DNA of 64,000 nucleotides from Codonopsis lanceolata (GCA_013146195.2 CM028379.1:63309631-63373630), one strand, 5' to 3'. Positions 1 to 11,130 are shown, counted from the stretch's first letter. Numbers and translations: made by a program. The notes: generated by a model not told the origin, from the sequence alone.

Positions 1-1469
1 TGACATCAATTTGTATTTAAAAGAGGGAACATATAGAACATCATGTAAGACAATGTCTTTAGTAAGATAGGCAGTGCCTTTATGTGTAATTCTAGAAATG
101 TGGCCATTAGGAAGATATATTGGTAGATCTACAGAAATATGATCAATAAGGATGTCAAGAAAGGTTGTTATATGATCAGTTGCACCAGTATCGACCATCC
201 ATTCATTTATATTGTGACCTTGACTCAGAAAACACCTAGAGTTAACAACACTAAAATTACCTGCAACCTTACCTGCCAGGTGACATTCTGGGCTGTCCAA
301 TCCAGTAGCAGGATTAGAGATCAAAGATAATAATTGTTGACATTTAGATGAGGTAAAGCCTTGAACTAGCTCAGGTGTCCATTGTCCATCTTCAGTTCTA
401 TGAGAGACATTGGCAGCAACTTTGGTTCTATTCTTGGGCGTTCTGGATGGCTCAGGTTTGGAGCCAAATTGAACATGCCATTCAGGATAGCCATGTAGGA
501 AAAAACACTTGTCCTTGACATGAGTGTCTCCATGACAATAATCATACCACACCTTATTCTTTTGTATATTTCCCCCTGTACTAAACCTTTTCTGCACATT
601 ACCCCAATTAGTGTGTCCAGTCTTGGTTTTAGGTTTATGATTAATCTTGCTTATTAGGGCTGCAGATATGTCCTCCATATTCACTCATGGACTATGTTTT
701 CATTGGCATTCTTCTTGAGCCAAAATGTTTTCAGCCTTGCTAAGACTGGGAAGAGGAGACATCATCATTATTTGTCCTCTAATAGCAGAATACCCATCAC
801 TTGACCCCATCAGGAACTGAATTAATTTGTATTCATGCTCATACTCATTCTGTTTTTTAGCAACTCCACCGGTACACTTATTACAAGAACACTTGGGCAA
901 ACCACCATGGCTCAACAATTCATCCCACAGAGCCCTAAACTTAGTGAAATAGGCAGAAATACTTACATTTCCCTGTGTACAATCAATCAATTGTTTCCTA
1001 ATTTGAAAGATTTTTGGTGGGTTGCTGTGTGTGAATCTGATATTTAAATCTTCCCAGATATCCCTGGCTGAATCAAGATATACTATGCTTGATTTGATTT
1101 ATGGAGAAAATCAACATTAACCAGCCATGAGATTACCATATTGTTGCACATCTCCCACTGAGTTAGGTATTTAGATCTAGTAGAGGGTTTCTTATTACTA
1201 CCATTGATCAAACCTAATTTGTTCTTAGCCGAGAGTGCTATTACAACTGATCTTCTCCATTGACTGAAATTAATAGTGTCTATCAGAGTTTGAGAGATGA
1301 ACATCATACCAGGATGATCATTAGGGTGAAGAAATATGGGATACAGAGGATAAATCTGCAAAGTTAATATATCAATGTCGTATTCATCTATTGGTTCTTC
1401 CTTCTCCACGCGAGTCCTTTCTTGATTGCCATTAGGCCTTTCTTGATTGCCATTGTTATTGTCGTCCAT
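1..1469 (-). pseudogene. Ty1/copia gag-protease region, 5' part of a retrotransposon polyprotein (decayed, runs off window)
   Basis: Read on the minus strand from an ATG at 1469, the frame encodes a copia-type gag. It opens with an Asn/Glu-rich leader followed by a DUF4219/UBN2-like stretch (HPNDHPGMMFISQ, then INFSQWRRSVVIAL). A one-base frameshift near 1085-1090 is followed by the rest of gag (ARDIWEDLNIRF, LWDELLSHGG) to about 703. Two in-frame TGA codons lie near 690-705. A zinc-knuckle-like YCHGDTHVKDKC (about 510-545) lacks its first cysteine. The aspartic protease active site follows as WMVDTGATDHIT near 150-185. A GAG-pre-integrase-like start (LHDVLYVPSFKYKLMS) reaches the window edge. 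In this family the protein packages and processes element RNA. The frameshift, stops and lost Cys show it is dead. Integrase and reverse transcriptase would lie outside the window. Confidence 0.85.
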
Positions 1470-1615
1470 TGGATTTCTTCAGAAGGATACCTTTCACACC
1501 CTAATTCAATCGAAGAAAAAAAAATGAATTCCTCCAAGTCCCAAATTAATTTGTGAAAGTGACCACGATTAATCCAATGATTGAATTTAGCGGAAGCAAT
1601 TTTATCAATAACATT

Positions 1616-1627
1616 GCTCTAATACCA
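1616..1627 (-). other. Primer binding site (initiator Met tRNA type)
   Basis: On the minus strand the sequence TGGTATTAGAGC directly follows the LTR end. It differs by one base from the usual plant copia PBS TGGTATCAGAGC, which pairs with the 3' end of initiator tRNA-Met and primes minus-strand DNA synthesis. It fixes both the orientation of the element and the inner boundary of the LTR. Confidence 0.85.
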
Positions 1628-1812
1628 TGTTGAATTTAGACATGGAAGAGAAGAGAAGCAAAAGAGAATGAAGAGAAAGAGAAACTTCTTTGATAAGAAT
1701 TCCTACTTCTGCAGATATGTTTACATATATGAAGACCAACTCCTGTCTCCTTTCTCTAACTATCTCACAATACAAAGAGACACTAAAGACACTCAACTAT
1801 AAAACTACAACA
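1628..1812 (-). mobile_element. 5' LTR of the copia element
   Basis: This 185-bp segment starts TGTTG and ends CAACA, a perfect inverted terminus, and abuts the PBS. An LTR this short is common among plant copia elements. Only one LTR is in the window because the element extends past position 1, so the target duplication cannot be checked. The five bases outside are ctcga. Confidence 0.8.
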
Positions 1813-2027
1813 CTCGATACCCCTGAGGTTATAAACAAACTTTGAGTGAAATACAAAACACTACCCTATATTTTTATTATATTTAAATGTTTTTACTTTG
1901 CTAGTGAAAAACCTTCCTACCACCTTCCATGGCGAAATACTCAGGTACGAAGCATCTGCTATCAAGAGCAAAGTCTAGGAAGATTCCACTTAAGTCTGTT
2001 TCATTTCAATGCCAGTTTTTTCTTTAC
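1813..2027. other. Intergenic, nothing recognised
   Basis: AT-rich sequence between the copia LTR and the minisatellite of element E1. No convincing coding frame or element end was seen. Confidence 0.5.
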
Positions 2028-2915
2028 GATGCCCAAATTGGGGCAAAATTCAATTGTGCATTGCGATGCCCAAAACTGGTCAGACTTCAATTGTGCATTG
2101 CAATGCCCAATTTGGGCTGAGATTTTTGCATTGCGTTACCCAAATTTGGACAGATTTCAGTTGTGCATTTTGATGCCCAATGTTTGCTATGTGATGCCCA
2201 AATTCCTTACGATGCCGAAATTGGGGCGATGATTTTTGCATTGCGATGTCGTATTAGACTTACTTCAATTGTGCATTGTATTGCAATGCCCAAAAGAATA
2301 GTAAATTTATGTGAATCGTGATACATAATTTGTTGCTATTAAAACAATATATATACATCGTGTTGTATATATTGGTAAACTGTGACATGAAGACGAAATT
2401 GGGGCGGGGGGATTTTTGTATAAATTATGCATTGCAATGACCAAATTTGGGCCGAATTTTTTGGTGAACCACACTGTATATATTGGTGAACCGCGATACA
2501 TAAATGATACTTATGAATAAAAACAGTATATTTCAATAAATTTTTGTGAATAAATTGTTGTTAATTCAATTTATTCATTCAAATGCCAATTTTTGCATTG
2601 TGATGCTCAAATTAGGGTATACTTTAATTATGCATTGTGATGCCCAATTTTGGATTTGAGATTGTCAAATTTGGACATACTTTAATTGTGCATTGCGATG
2701 CCAAAATTGTGGCTGAGATTTTTTGCATTTCGATGCCCAAAATTGGACACTTCAATTTTGCATTGCGATGCCCAAATTTGGGCGGGTGGATTTGTCCACA
2801 CGTCTTTTGTTCATTAAGGGTATCTTCGTTATTTTCCCACAAAAAAGTGTACCTTATCGGTTTTAAAAAAATATCATAGACTTTTTCGGTTATTATTTGG
2901 ATTAATTGTGGACCG
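2028..2915. mobile_element. Element E1: degenerate 37-bp minisatellite plus conserved right-hand module
   Basis: Copies of a unit of about 37 bp start at 2028, 2065, 2102, 2135 and 2172. Each contains a form of gatgcccaaattggggc and ends with ttgtgcattgc. A second block of the same repeat lies at about 2583-2790. It is followed at 2806-2915 by a module shared with E2-E4: GGGTATCTTCGT, a purine-rich stretch, then GACTTTTTCGGTTAT and a terminal GGACCG. The left boundary is unclear. The terminal GGACCG is shared with the left end of E2, so the two elements abut or are fused. No protein is encoded; the open frames here are by-products of the repeat. Confidence 0.5.
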
Positions 2916-3802
2916 ATACACTTTCCTGAAATTGTAACCGCACTGCTACCTTTTTTTAAAACCGCTTAAGTCCACTTTTATATTTTTTTTTTCCATCTTC
3001 TTCACATCCAACTGAGCCTCATCGCTTTCTTTGAAGTTTGTTTTTGCCCCTTTGATTTCAGCACCATCATTAATTTTCTTCTGCCCATTCGATTCCCAGT
3101 GCATTGTTGTTCAACTTCCTACTCAAAACCAAAAGTCATTCAACTTCCCAAAAATGTTGTCCCCACTTTATCTTAATCCTTTGGAGAAATTGGTACTCTA
3201 GTTAACCTTCGTATTGGATCCGAAGAAGACTTAAATAACATCTATCAGAATGATGAGCATTCAATGACGGTTCCATATGCTAAATAGGCACGGTTCTACT
3301 CTTATCGATCGGTAGCTTCCTCCCTTATCCGACGAATTGATGCTTCCTTCTTCCTGCTGCTTGCTCATTGCGTGGAATCAAAAGGAAAGTAAAGGTAGGA
3401 TGTAACCATGGCGAATAGTATCGTATAGTTGAGAACAATAGAAGGAATTTCGTTTATTCTCGTATGAGATTGCATCCGCCTTCATTTTCTTTTCTCTCTT
3501 TCTAGCATCGTACATTTCGAAAGTGGGCAATAGTTTTTGCATTGCGATGGCCAAAATTTTGAACGACGCTTACAATTTTGAACGATGCCTAATTTTTAAA
3601 TTGCGACACTCAAATTTGGACAGTGGCTTTTGAGCGACGCCCAAATTTTTTTAATGACGCTCAAATTGAGACAATAAGTTTGTGTGCACATCTTTCTTTC
3701 AATAAGGGTATCTTCGTCATTTTCCCCCAAAAGTGTAATTTAGCTATTGAAAATAAATATATGAGACTTTTTCGGTTATAATATCATGATAAGGGACCAG
3801 CC
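2910..3802. mobile_element. Element E2: inverted-terminus element of the E family
   Basis: The left end (GGACCGATACAC, then GAAATTGTAACCG) is the approximate reverse complement of the right end (CGGTTATAATAT, then AAGGGACCAGCC at 3791-3803). Inside are a T-rich stretch with CCATCTTCTTC and a short degenerate block at 3530-3670 resembling the E1 minisatellite (gcgatggccaaa, gacgcccaaattt). GGGTATCTTCGTCATTTTCC follows at 3709. Size and inverted ends suggest a MULE-type or other TIR MITE. No target duplication was recognised because the elements lie end to end. Confidence 0.5.
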
Positions 3803-3835
3803 CATTTATCACCCTTATAATTTGAGGAAAATTTT

Positions 3836-4753
3836 GGCCGGTCAATTTTTTAAAGTTTCTAACCCCAAAAGTCCACTGTTCTTTTTTAAATCGCAAAAGA
3901 TCTCTTTTTGAAATATTGTTCCAAAAATGTCATTGTCTTCTTTAACTACTTCGGCAACACACTTTGTATTCAGAAATCGTGATTGTGCGCAACGAAACGG
4001 GAATCAAAAGATTTTTCAGTTGGGACGAATGTAGAGAAGGATGAGGAAGAAGAAGACTTACGACATAGAAGATTGAAGAAGAACATGATATACGTAAACT
4101 GGTTTTTTAAATTTTTATGCTATTGTATCGTGGTGCAAAAATTTCATTGTATTATTTTTGCACCGGGGTTCGAAAGTTTGATTCATATAAAATTATTGCA
4201 CCGCGATATATTTTCACTTCATACTATAATTTATTGAAAATTAATTATTTTTTTGCACTTAAACAACCTTTTGAACCGCGGTGCAAAAATTAATGCACTA
4301 AAATTGATGAATCGCGGTTCAAAAATAGATTAGCAATTATATTATTGAACCGCGTTGAAAAAATTAATGCACTAAAATTGATGAATCGTGGTTCAAAAAT
4401 AGACTAGCAATTATACTATTGAACCGCGGTATAAAAATTAATGTACTAAAATTGATGAATCTCGGTACAAAAATAGATTAACAATTATACTATTGACCCA
4501 CGGTGAAAAATTAATTCAATAAAAATTGATGAATCGTGGTTCAAAAATAGACTAACAGTTACACTATTGAATCACAGTGCAAAAAATAATGTGATAAAAT
4601 TGATGAATCGCGGTATAAAAATAATGACATCCGTAGCGCGTCTACGGTTCATTAAGGGTATCGTAGTCATTTTGCCACAAAAAGTAACTTTTTCCGATTG
4701 AATATAAAAAATGTTTACTTTAACGATTAAAAGTTTCAAAAAATAGATCGACC
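3836..4753. mobile_element. Element E3: inverted-terminus element carrying a 74-bp minisatellite
   Basis: The left end GGCCGGTCAATTTTTTAAAG matches, in reverse complement, the right end near 4725-4753 (CTTTTTG-like purine/pyrimidine stretch ending ATCGACC). It holds the 74-bp tandem array at 4273-4620 and the family module GGGTATCGTAGTCATTTTG at 4656. A second family-like end (ACCGACCCAAATTTCACCC) follows at 4785-4803, so another copy may be truncated against it. Confidence 0.5.
4273..4620. repeat. 74-bp tandem repeat, about 4.7 copies
   Basis: Copies begin at 4273, 4347, 4421, 4495 and 4569. Each contains GAACCGCGGTGCAAAAATTA, then CTAAAATTGATGAATCGCGG, then a TAGACTAGCAATTATACTAT spacer. 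Within each unit the CCGCGGT/CGCGGT motif occurs twice, 38-40 bp apart, so the unit is itself an ancient duplication. Copies differ by about 10-20 percent by eye. Confidence 0.85.
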
Positions 4754-4919
4754 TACAATTTTTTCTTATAATTTCACCACAAGAACCGACCCAAATTTCA
4801 CCCGATAAATTAACTCGTCAAATGATTATTTATTTAGAGCTGAGAAAATATGACTTTAACTTTCAACTTAGCGGAAAATTAGAAACAAAAGTAGAAAACA
4901 GTTTTGGCACATAAGATTT

Positions 4920-5131
4920 AATAGGCTGTTTGGTCCTGTGTTTTACTCAAAATTTGTTATACTTATATTTTCCGTTACAATTTGTTTCAATGCAATATTT
5001 GAATAAATTGCGTTATTAAAATGAACAATCTATTTTCACGGCTACAAATTAAACTTTTTAAAAAATTGTATTTTAAAAAACTTACGTTTTAAAAAACTTA
5101 TGTTTTAAAACGCTATACCAAACTACCTTTA
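4920..5131. mobile_element. Possible MITE with GGxTGTTTGGT termini
   Basis: The segment starts aggctgtttggtcc and ends ataccaaactaccttta. These ends are partly inverted copies of each other (TGTTTGGT / ACCAAACT). The interior is AT-rich with repeated TTTTAAAAAACTTA. The ends resemble plant PIF/Harbinger or hAT MITEs, but the target duplication is not clear. Confidence 0.4.
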
Positions 5132-5422
5132 GATTTTCCATTGTTTCTTTTATGAGGCACTTCTGTGCTTCTAGAACCAATTCATTCTCTTTCTTTCTTT
5201 CTTTTCGAGTATTGACTGCTTAAAGGGATTGGAAGTAAGATTATTAGATTAACGGATAAACACTAAAAAGGACTAATATGATATATCAACTTGTTTACAA
5301 ATGCAACGAACCAACTAAAACTGCTTTCATTTTTCGTACGCTTTTCCACACTTTTATGATTAGTGCATGCATCTATCATTAGATAAAGAAAAAAGCTACA
5401 TCAGTCGAAAATAAATATCATG

Positions 5423-5659
5423 CAGTTTCTAAATTATTGTCATTCTTAATCTAATATACCATTTAAGAAAAAAAAATCAAGTGTATTATAAATATTGATA
5501 TAATGTGTAGTTTTTTTAATGCCCTTGTAGTCTGCAGATGTGACCATGATTAAAATGAGTTGAAAAAGTAAGGATAAAATGATGAACATGATGTTTTTTA
5601 AAAAAAGTTTTTAAAGATTAAAAAAGGAAAGGTGGATAATTATTTAGAATTAGAGGGAG
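5423..5659 (-). mobile_element. Degenerate Stowaway MITE
   Basis: Read on the minus strand it opens CTCCCTCTAATTCTAAATAA beside a TA at 5660. It follows the family consensus (ACTTTTTC, then a poly-pyrimidine stretch, then a central CATATTA-like region) to AATTATTG at the far end. Stowaway MITEs are moved by Tc1/mariner transposases and duplicate TA. This is the most diverged copy in the window. Confidence 0.5.
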
Positions 5660-5807
5660 TATAAATTTTATTAATCACATCATCACATGCATTAGTATCA
5701 TGTACATGTTTGATTTAGCTAATTGATATGTGCTGATGACTTATTACTTATGACTAATGGTTTATTGCTTATAACTTATGATTGATGGCTAATAACTAGT
5801 GTTGTCT

Positions 5808-6468
5808 GATTTAACATTTTGAAAATACCGATCAACTTTCATAAGTTAGTGTGTGTGCTTGATTAACAAGTTGAAATAGTGTTGAATTCAAATATAAAGA
5901 CATAAATAGCATCATCACAAAATATGATTTACATTATTATTATTATTATTTTATTAATTATTATTATTATTTTAATATAATTACTTTTATTATTGTTACT
6001 AATTTAAATTATTATTATTATTATTATTATCATTATTATTACTTTTATTAATATCATTATTATTGGCCTTATTATTATTATCATTATTTTATTAATATTA
6101 ATATTACTTTTATTTATATTATTATTACTTATTATTATTGATTTTAAAAATATTAATATTACATTTATTATTATTATTATTATATTAATATTATTATTAT
6201 TCCTTTTATTATAACTATTATTAAGAAGGGTAATATTGAAATATATAAAATTTCAATGAAGAAGAGGACTTACATGTTTTTGAAAAGTAAAGATAAGCAA
6301 TAAGCTTAGTGCTTACAACTTATGACCTTACATGTGTTTTAAGTAGCTTGTAGATGACTTATGATTTATCTTACCATAAATGAAATCAAACGCTTCAAAA
6401 ATAATTTATGGTACATTATAAGTTATAAATACATTCAGATAAGTTAAATCAAACAGACCTATATGTTA
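5808..6468. mobile_element. MITE with internal (TTA)n expansion
   Basis: The left end TGTCTGATTTAACATTTTGA and the right end (reverse complement GGTCTGTTTGATTTAACTTA) are imperfect inverted repeats. Both sides also share an ACTTATGACTTA-like subterminal motif. Between them lies a TTA/TAA microsatellite at about 5934-6215. The structure fits a PIF/Harbinger-type MITE, but the target duplication was not confirmed. Confidence 0.45.
5934..6215. repeat. (TTA)n microsatellite, interrupted
   Basis: About 280 bp dominated by TTA/ATT triplets, broken by ACTTTTATT and similar interruptions. Long reading frames across it are low-complexity artefacts. Confidence 0.9.
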
Positions 6469-6489
6469 CTTGTGTTCAACGTTCTAAAA

Positions 6490-6739
6490 ATGGTATTCTT
6501 TTTTTTTTTCGTCAATTCTAAAATAATTGTTCTCTTTTAAAAACTTTTATTTTTAATAAAATATTTTTACCACTTTATCCTTACTTTTTATATCTTGTTT
6601 AATTATAGTAAGATGAACAAGGATATTTAAAAAAGTCACATATTACATCAATATTTATAATGATATCAATTACTTTATTTGAAATGATGTACCAAAAATA
6701 AGATAAAAGAGACGATTTTTATTAAGAATCTAACGGGAG
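6490..6739 (+). mobile_element. Degenerate Stowaway MITE
   Basis: It matches the internal order of the better copies: TTTTTCGTC, AAAATAATTGTTCTC, a TTTACCACTTTATCCTTACT block, a TCACATATTACATCAATAT block, and finally a degraded right end AACGGGAG. The left TIR is replaced by a T-tract. Confidence 0.4.
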
Positions 6740-7689
6740 TCTTTGGATAAAGTCCAGATGCACTCCCCGTGGGTTTGATTGATCTCAATACCTGCTCTGC
6801 ATATTGTTTGGTTTGTTTATGCTTGTCATGTAGTTTAGTACCTTGTCTAATTTAAATGCACTTTTAAAAATATTTAAATTCTAGCTTAACAATAACCTAA
6901 TTGAATCCCAATAATTGAATTTTTTATATTTCATTATTTATGTTTCCAAACTCTACTTTTGATTAGCTCAAAATGCACTTTATTTTATTTTCTCTTTAAA
7001 GAGAAATGTGGTGTAATCTTGCAACTTCATCTTGAATTATATGCCAAAAGTCTTCTCCTTTTTCCATTTTTTTTTCATTTAAAAAATATGATGTTTATTT
7101 AACATGTCAAACAACAAAACCAATTTCCTCCGAAACAAAACAATAGTCTCATTTAACAAGTTAAAAAAAAAAAAAATGTTGTTTTACTTATTTGTACATT
7201 TTAAAAAATGCATAGATATGAGACTATTTATTCAAGTGTTTTTCAGCACGTGAGAAAATGTAAAGGAAATTTCTAGGAAAAAATGATGTGGGTTTAACTT
7301 TTCAAACAAGGGGTATTGTTTTTTATAATTAATTGTAAGAATTAGATAGCATGGATGGACTAATAATAACTGCCCAATTGAGAATAAATCCAAGGTTGTG
7401 GAATTTCATATAAAGTGATAATGAGAAGGTAACAAAGAATATTGGAATATATCTACACATAAATCAAAACTACAAACGAAAAAAACCATTTAAAGTGATA
7501 ATTCAAGTAGAATGGGAAATGATTTTAATTTAAACAATTAATTATAGGTTTAGCAACGTTCTACAAACATTATACTTGATTGTATATAGGATTATTATGG
7601 TTGTTACACAACATTGATCTTTCGCTAATCGCTAATAATTAAGGACATTTTTATTCTATATTTCTGATTCAGCTTTTTTTAGTTTGTAA
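6740..7689. other. Intergenic, no gene recognised
   Basis: About 950 bp of AT-rich DNA with scattered homopolymers (for example an A-run near 7170). No coding frame, element end or RNA gene was recognised on either strand. Confidence 0.6.
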
Positions 7690-7694
7690 TTTTT

Positions 7695-8580
7695 TGGGAA
7701 AAATACCTAAAAGTCCCACAAAAAATATCCGAAAAAACCCCAAAATAATTCTTCTACCCAAAGAGATTCAAAATTAAAATTTTAATACTAGAAAGTCCAA
7801 TACTTAATTTGTCTGTTAATAGTAAATGTTGATGAAGAAAATGATGATAATATTATGGTTATATTATTATTATTACAATTTATGACAATGATGACATGAA
7901 TTGAATTGATTATTATTATTATTATTATAAATAATAATAATAATAATATAACTATAATATTATTATCATTTTCTTCATCAACATTTACTATTAAATAGTA
8001 TAAAAATATATTTTTTAAATTCATTCCTGAATGATCCCAAAGCAACTACTTAATTCATAAAATCTAAAGTTTTTCATAATATAAATTCAAAAATCTAACC
8101 TTTACATTATGAAATTTGGTAGCAATATTATTTTTATTTTTATTAATAGTAGTAGTAGTGATAATAATAATATTAATAATTAATAATAATAATAATAATA
8201 ATTTATAAAAATAATAATAGCAAAAAGATTGTCTATTGTTATTATTAATAGTATAGTTATTTGTTGTTGTTGTTGTTGTTCTTATTATCATTATAATATT
8301 ATTAGTATTATTTTAATTTCTAATAAATATTATTATTATTTTATCGAAATACTAAATAATTAACATTATTGAAGTTAAATATAAGTTTACTTTCAAATAA
8401 AACCTCATACCATACCGATGTTAGTAGAAACGCTAAGTTTTAGATTTTTTTGTACTAAAAGTTTAACTTTGAGACTTTTTGAATAGAAGAATTATTTTTG
8501 AGATTTTTTGGATATAAGAATTTTTTAATGAGACCTTTTAGATATAAATTTTTTTTTATGAGACTTTCTGGCATTTTTCC
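7695..8580. mobile_element. Long-TIR foldback element (MULE-MITE-like)
   Basis: The left end GGGAAAAATACCTAAAAGTC and the reverse complement of the right end (GGAAAAATGCCAGAAAGTCTC) match. The similarity continues inward with CAAAATAATTCTTCTA near 7742 and its complement near 8485. An inner palindrome has arms of about 58 bp at 7817-7876 and 7929-7995 around AATGTTGATGAAGAAAATGA, and the core is (TTA)n/(TAA)n. Long TIRs of this kind are usual for Mutator-like MITEs. The flanks are T-rich, so a 9-bp duplication cannot be called. Confidence 0.55.
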
Positions 8581-8850
8581 TTAATAATTTTTTTCATCAT
8601 ACTTCCTTTTTTCTTGAGCGCCTAGCTTTTATGGTTTAGTTTTTACAATATCACTTTGATATAAAAACACTTTACCACCGAATTCAGAATCGGATTCCTT
8701 ATAATCATTTAAAAGCAAAACTTAAAAACATAAATGATGAAAGTTTTCCTTTAGATTATGAAACAAATATGGATAGTGAAAGCATCTTGTGGGCCGTAGA
8801 AGTGGAATATAACGGGAGGAAATGCTAATTATTAAAAAAAAAAAAAATGT
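8581..8850. other. Intergenic, nothing recognised
   Basis: AT-rich spacer between the foldback element and E4. Confidence 0.5.
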
Positions 8851-9506
8851 GGATCGGTCTCATTTTTAGAAATTATAACCACTCAGCCATTTTTTTTTTT
8901 TTTGCAAATCGAAGAAAGAAACTTTTATAATTTTTTTTTCAATAATAACCTCCTCCATCTTCTTTCAAAATATATGTCTTTATCTTCTGTCACCAGCTAT
9001 GAATCATAGCTCGAACTCGAAGAAATCTTTCATTTCACATACATGATACTCTTTTTAGTTGTCTCGATATCAAATAGATTAGAAATTTGAGAATCTTTTT
9101 TTAATGTATCCCCAGTTTCGGGTTTTTATATTAAACATTGTTCATAAAATTAATTAAACATTGTTCATAAAATTAGGAAATGTTTATAAAATTATTCTGT
9201 TTCGGTGTTATTTAATTAGACATCGTATCTCCCAATTCGATCTCGGTGTTTTATATTAATTAAACATCGTTTATAAAATTATGAATCGTTCATAAAATTA
9301 TTCTGTCTCGGTGTTATTTAATTAGACATCGTATCTTCTAATTCGGCCTCAGTATTTTATATGTACACGCGGTTTAGATGATTTATGCGTGCGCTTGTTG
9401 TTCATTATGGATATCATCATCATTTTATCCCTAAAAATGTACTTTAGCGATTGAAAAAAAAACCATAAACTTTTTCGGTTACAATTTAAAAAAAAAGGGA
9501 CCGGCC
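8851..9506. mobile_element. Element E4: inverted-terminus element with a 106-bp tandem repeat
   Basis: The left end GGATCGGTCTCATTTTTAGA, then AATTATAACC, is the approximate reverse complement of the right end (GGTTACAATTT, then AAAGGGACCGGCC at 9495-9506). It carries the family module GGATATCATCATCATTTTAT at 9411. Its internal repeat is different from E1 and E3: TTCTGTTTCGGTGTTATTTA recurs at 9195 and 9301, with shorter ACATTGTTCATAAAATTA copies at 9137 and 9163. Confidence 0.55.
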
Positions 9507-9663
9507 TGAATTTCACCCTTATAAAAAAGAAAAAATAGTCAGAAATTTACAAGGCCAGACACTCTTCAAAGGAATGGCTCATTACTTTTTTTTTTCGTGG
9601 CTCATTACTCTTGTTATTTATTTAACCCGTGTTTTTAAAATACCATTTAAACTATAACATCTA

Positions 9664-9815
9664 GGAGTAAGTCATATTTAGATGATCTTATGGATTTTAA
9701 TTCGTAAGACGAAACTCGATTCTCTCATAGCTCAACTCACTAACATATAATGAATCGGATAAAAAAGATCCGTTTTATAAAATATATCTGTAAGGCCGTC
9801 TTACTTGATTTTTTA
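9664..9815. mobile_element. Small MITE with GACGGTCTTAC-like termini
   Basis: The left part reads GATGATCTTATGGATTTTAA; the right end in reverse complement reads AAGTAAGACGGCCTTACAGA. Inside are the ACTCACTAAC and AATGAATCGGAT blocks also seen in the copy at 27374-27502. A partial relative lies at about 9965-10015 (GGATGGTCTTACGGATCC). Confidence 0.45.
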
Positions 9816-10149
9816 CCTACATCCCAAAAGATGAGCCTAATCGAATATTTAATAATTTACAATACTTGTGTTTGAATTTTATTTGTAAGGTGGTTAAAAT
9901 GAACCAATACAAGTCTAAGAATGTACCCCTACTCTGCCTAGATATTTAAAAATTGGTAAAAACTTGTATAGGATGGTCTTACGGATCCTAAATCCGTAAG
10001 ACGGAATCTCATTTAAAATTCGTGGGTCATAATAAATAAACAAGATGTTAGTAAAAATCATAAAACAAATCAGTTAAGATGACGAATAGTTGATGATTAA
10101 GATTTGGGTGGAAGTCAGGGCTTTGAGTCCCTCAAGCCACAAGATTAAA

Positions 10150-10620
10150 TTTTAATATTAAAAAGTGACACATTTAATACTAAAATTTAATACTAAAAAA
10201 TATCACTTTAAAACTAACGGTGATTGTCAAAAGTGACACATTTAATCCTAAAACGTGACACTTTCAATGCTAAAAAGTGTCATTTTTAAGGTCAACTAAC
10301 GATCGATTTTTATTTATAAGGCAAAATGGCACTTCTAAGGTCAAAAGCAACACATTTAATACTAAAACATGACATTCTTGATATAAAGTGACACTTTAAT
10401 GTCAAACATAATGATTTTTATTTATAAAAAATGAGACACTTTTCAAAATAAAAGTAATACATTTAAAACTAAAAGTGACATATTTAAACCCAAAACCTAA
10501 CATTTTTTTAAGGAAAAAATTATAATTTTAATTAAAAATGCAAAGTGGCAATTCTAAGGCCAAAAGTGATATATTTTATAGTACAAAGTGACACTATTAA
10601 TAGTAAAAAGTGACTTTTTT
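10150..10620. repeat. Degenerate AAAAGTGACAC repeat field
   Basis: A motif close to AAAAGTGACACATTTAATAC recurs at least ten times at irregular spacing of about 25-45 bp. Similar copies flank the SINE-like segment on the right (10807, 10880). This spacing resembles subterminal repeats of DNA transposons, but no element ends were found. Confidence 0.5.
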
Positions 10621-10815
10621 TAAACCAGGTTTTAATCCTGGGGTAGTAGTTCGGTCCCTCATTGCTACTATTAGGGAAATCGCGGGATGTGCCCGAATGA
10701 TACAGAGTTTTGAGAACATGTCGACTAATAACACATACAAGGTCCAACCTCAGAAGAAAGCAAATTACTTCCACCAAGTATCGAACCCACGCTACATGAA
10801 TCTTAAAAATGACAC
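10621..10815 (-). mobile_element. Possible tRNA-derived SINE
   Basis: On the minus strand TGTAGCGTGGGTTCGATACT (about 10777-10796) contains a good RNA polymerase III box B (GGTTCGATAC). It is followed downstream by about 150 bp of non-repetitive sequence ending in CCTGGTTTAAAAAAAG. Box A is weak and no flanking duplication was confirmed. Confidence 0.4.
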
Positions 10816-10990
10816 TTTTTTTTATTTTTAAAGAGGATCTATACCTCCTCCTTACCACCTCTAACACTATAAAAAAAAAAAGTGACACCGAATAGATCCG
10901 ATCGCCTCTTAAAAATTAGCACTTCATGACCTAACTAATCCTTAATTATCAATCCGGCCGCCACTAGTTATCCACACATTTCTATTTCAG

Positions 10991-11040
10991 CTCTTCTTTA
11001 TATAATATCCATTCATGAAATGGAATCCTATATATATGCC
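10991..11040 (+). promoter_or_regulatory. Candidate WRKY core promoter
   Basis: Two TATA-like motifs precede the ATG: CTTTATATAATATCC at about 10997-11010 and CCTATATATATGCCCC at about 11028-11042. They lie 90-130 bp upstream of the start codon, a sensible distance for a short plant leader. The transcription start itself cannot be seen. Confidence 0.5.
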
Positions 11041-11130
11041 CCTAAAAATAGCAACACGTTTCTCACAAACTGCTTTTAGACTTTGAATTCTACCATAAGA
11101 CCAAAACACATCTCTTCTTCTTGAATATTA

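Noticed and set aside
1605..1796. Minus-strand 63-codon frame
   Set aside because: It lies entirely within the copia LTR, which is not coding here.
2337..2880. Overlapping frames on both strands of the 37-bp repeat field
   Set aside because: They repeat the same peptide because of the minisatellite and have no recognisable family.
7788..8291. Two minus-strand Ile/Asn/Thr-rich frames
   Set aside because: They lie on (TTA)n/(TAA)n tracts inside a foldback element.
10532..10888. 118-codon minus-strand frame upstream of the WRKY gene
   Set aside because: It crosses a SINE-like segment and repeat field and has no domain or splice signals.
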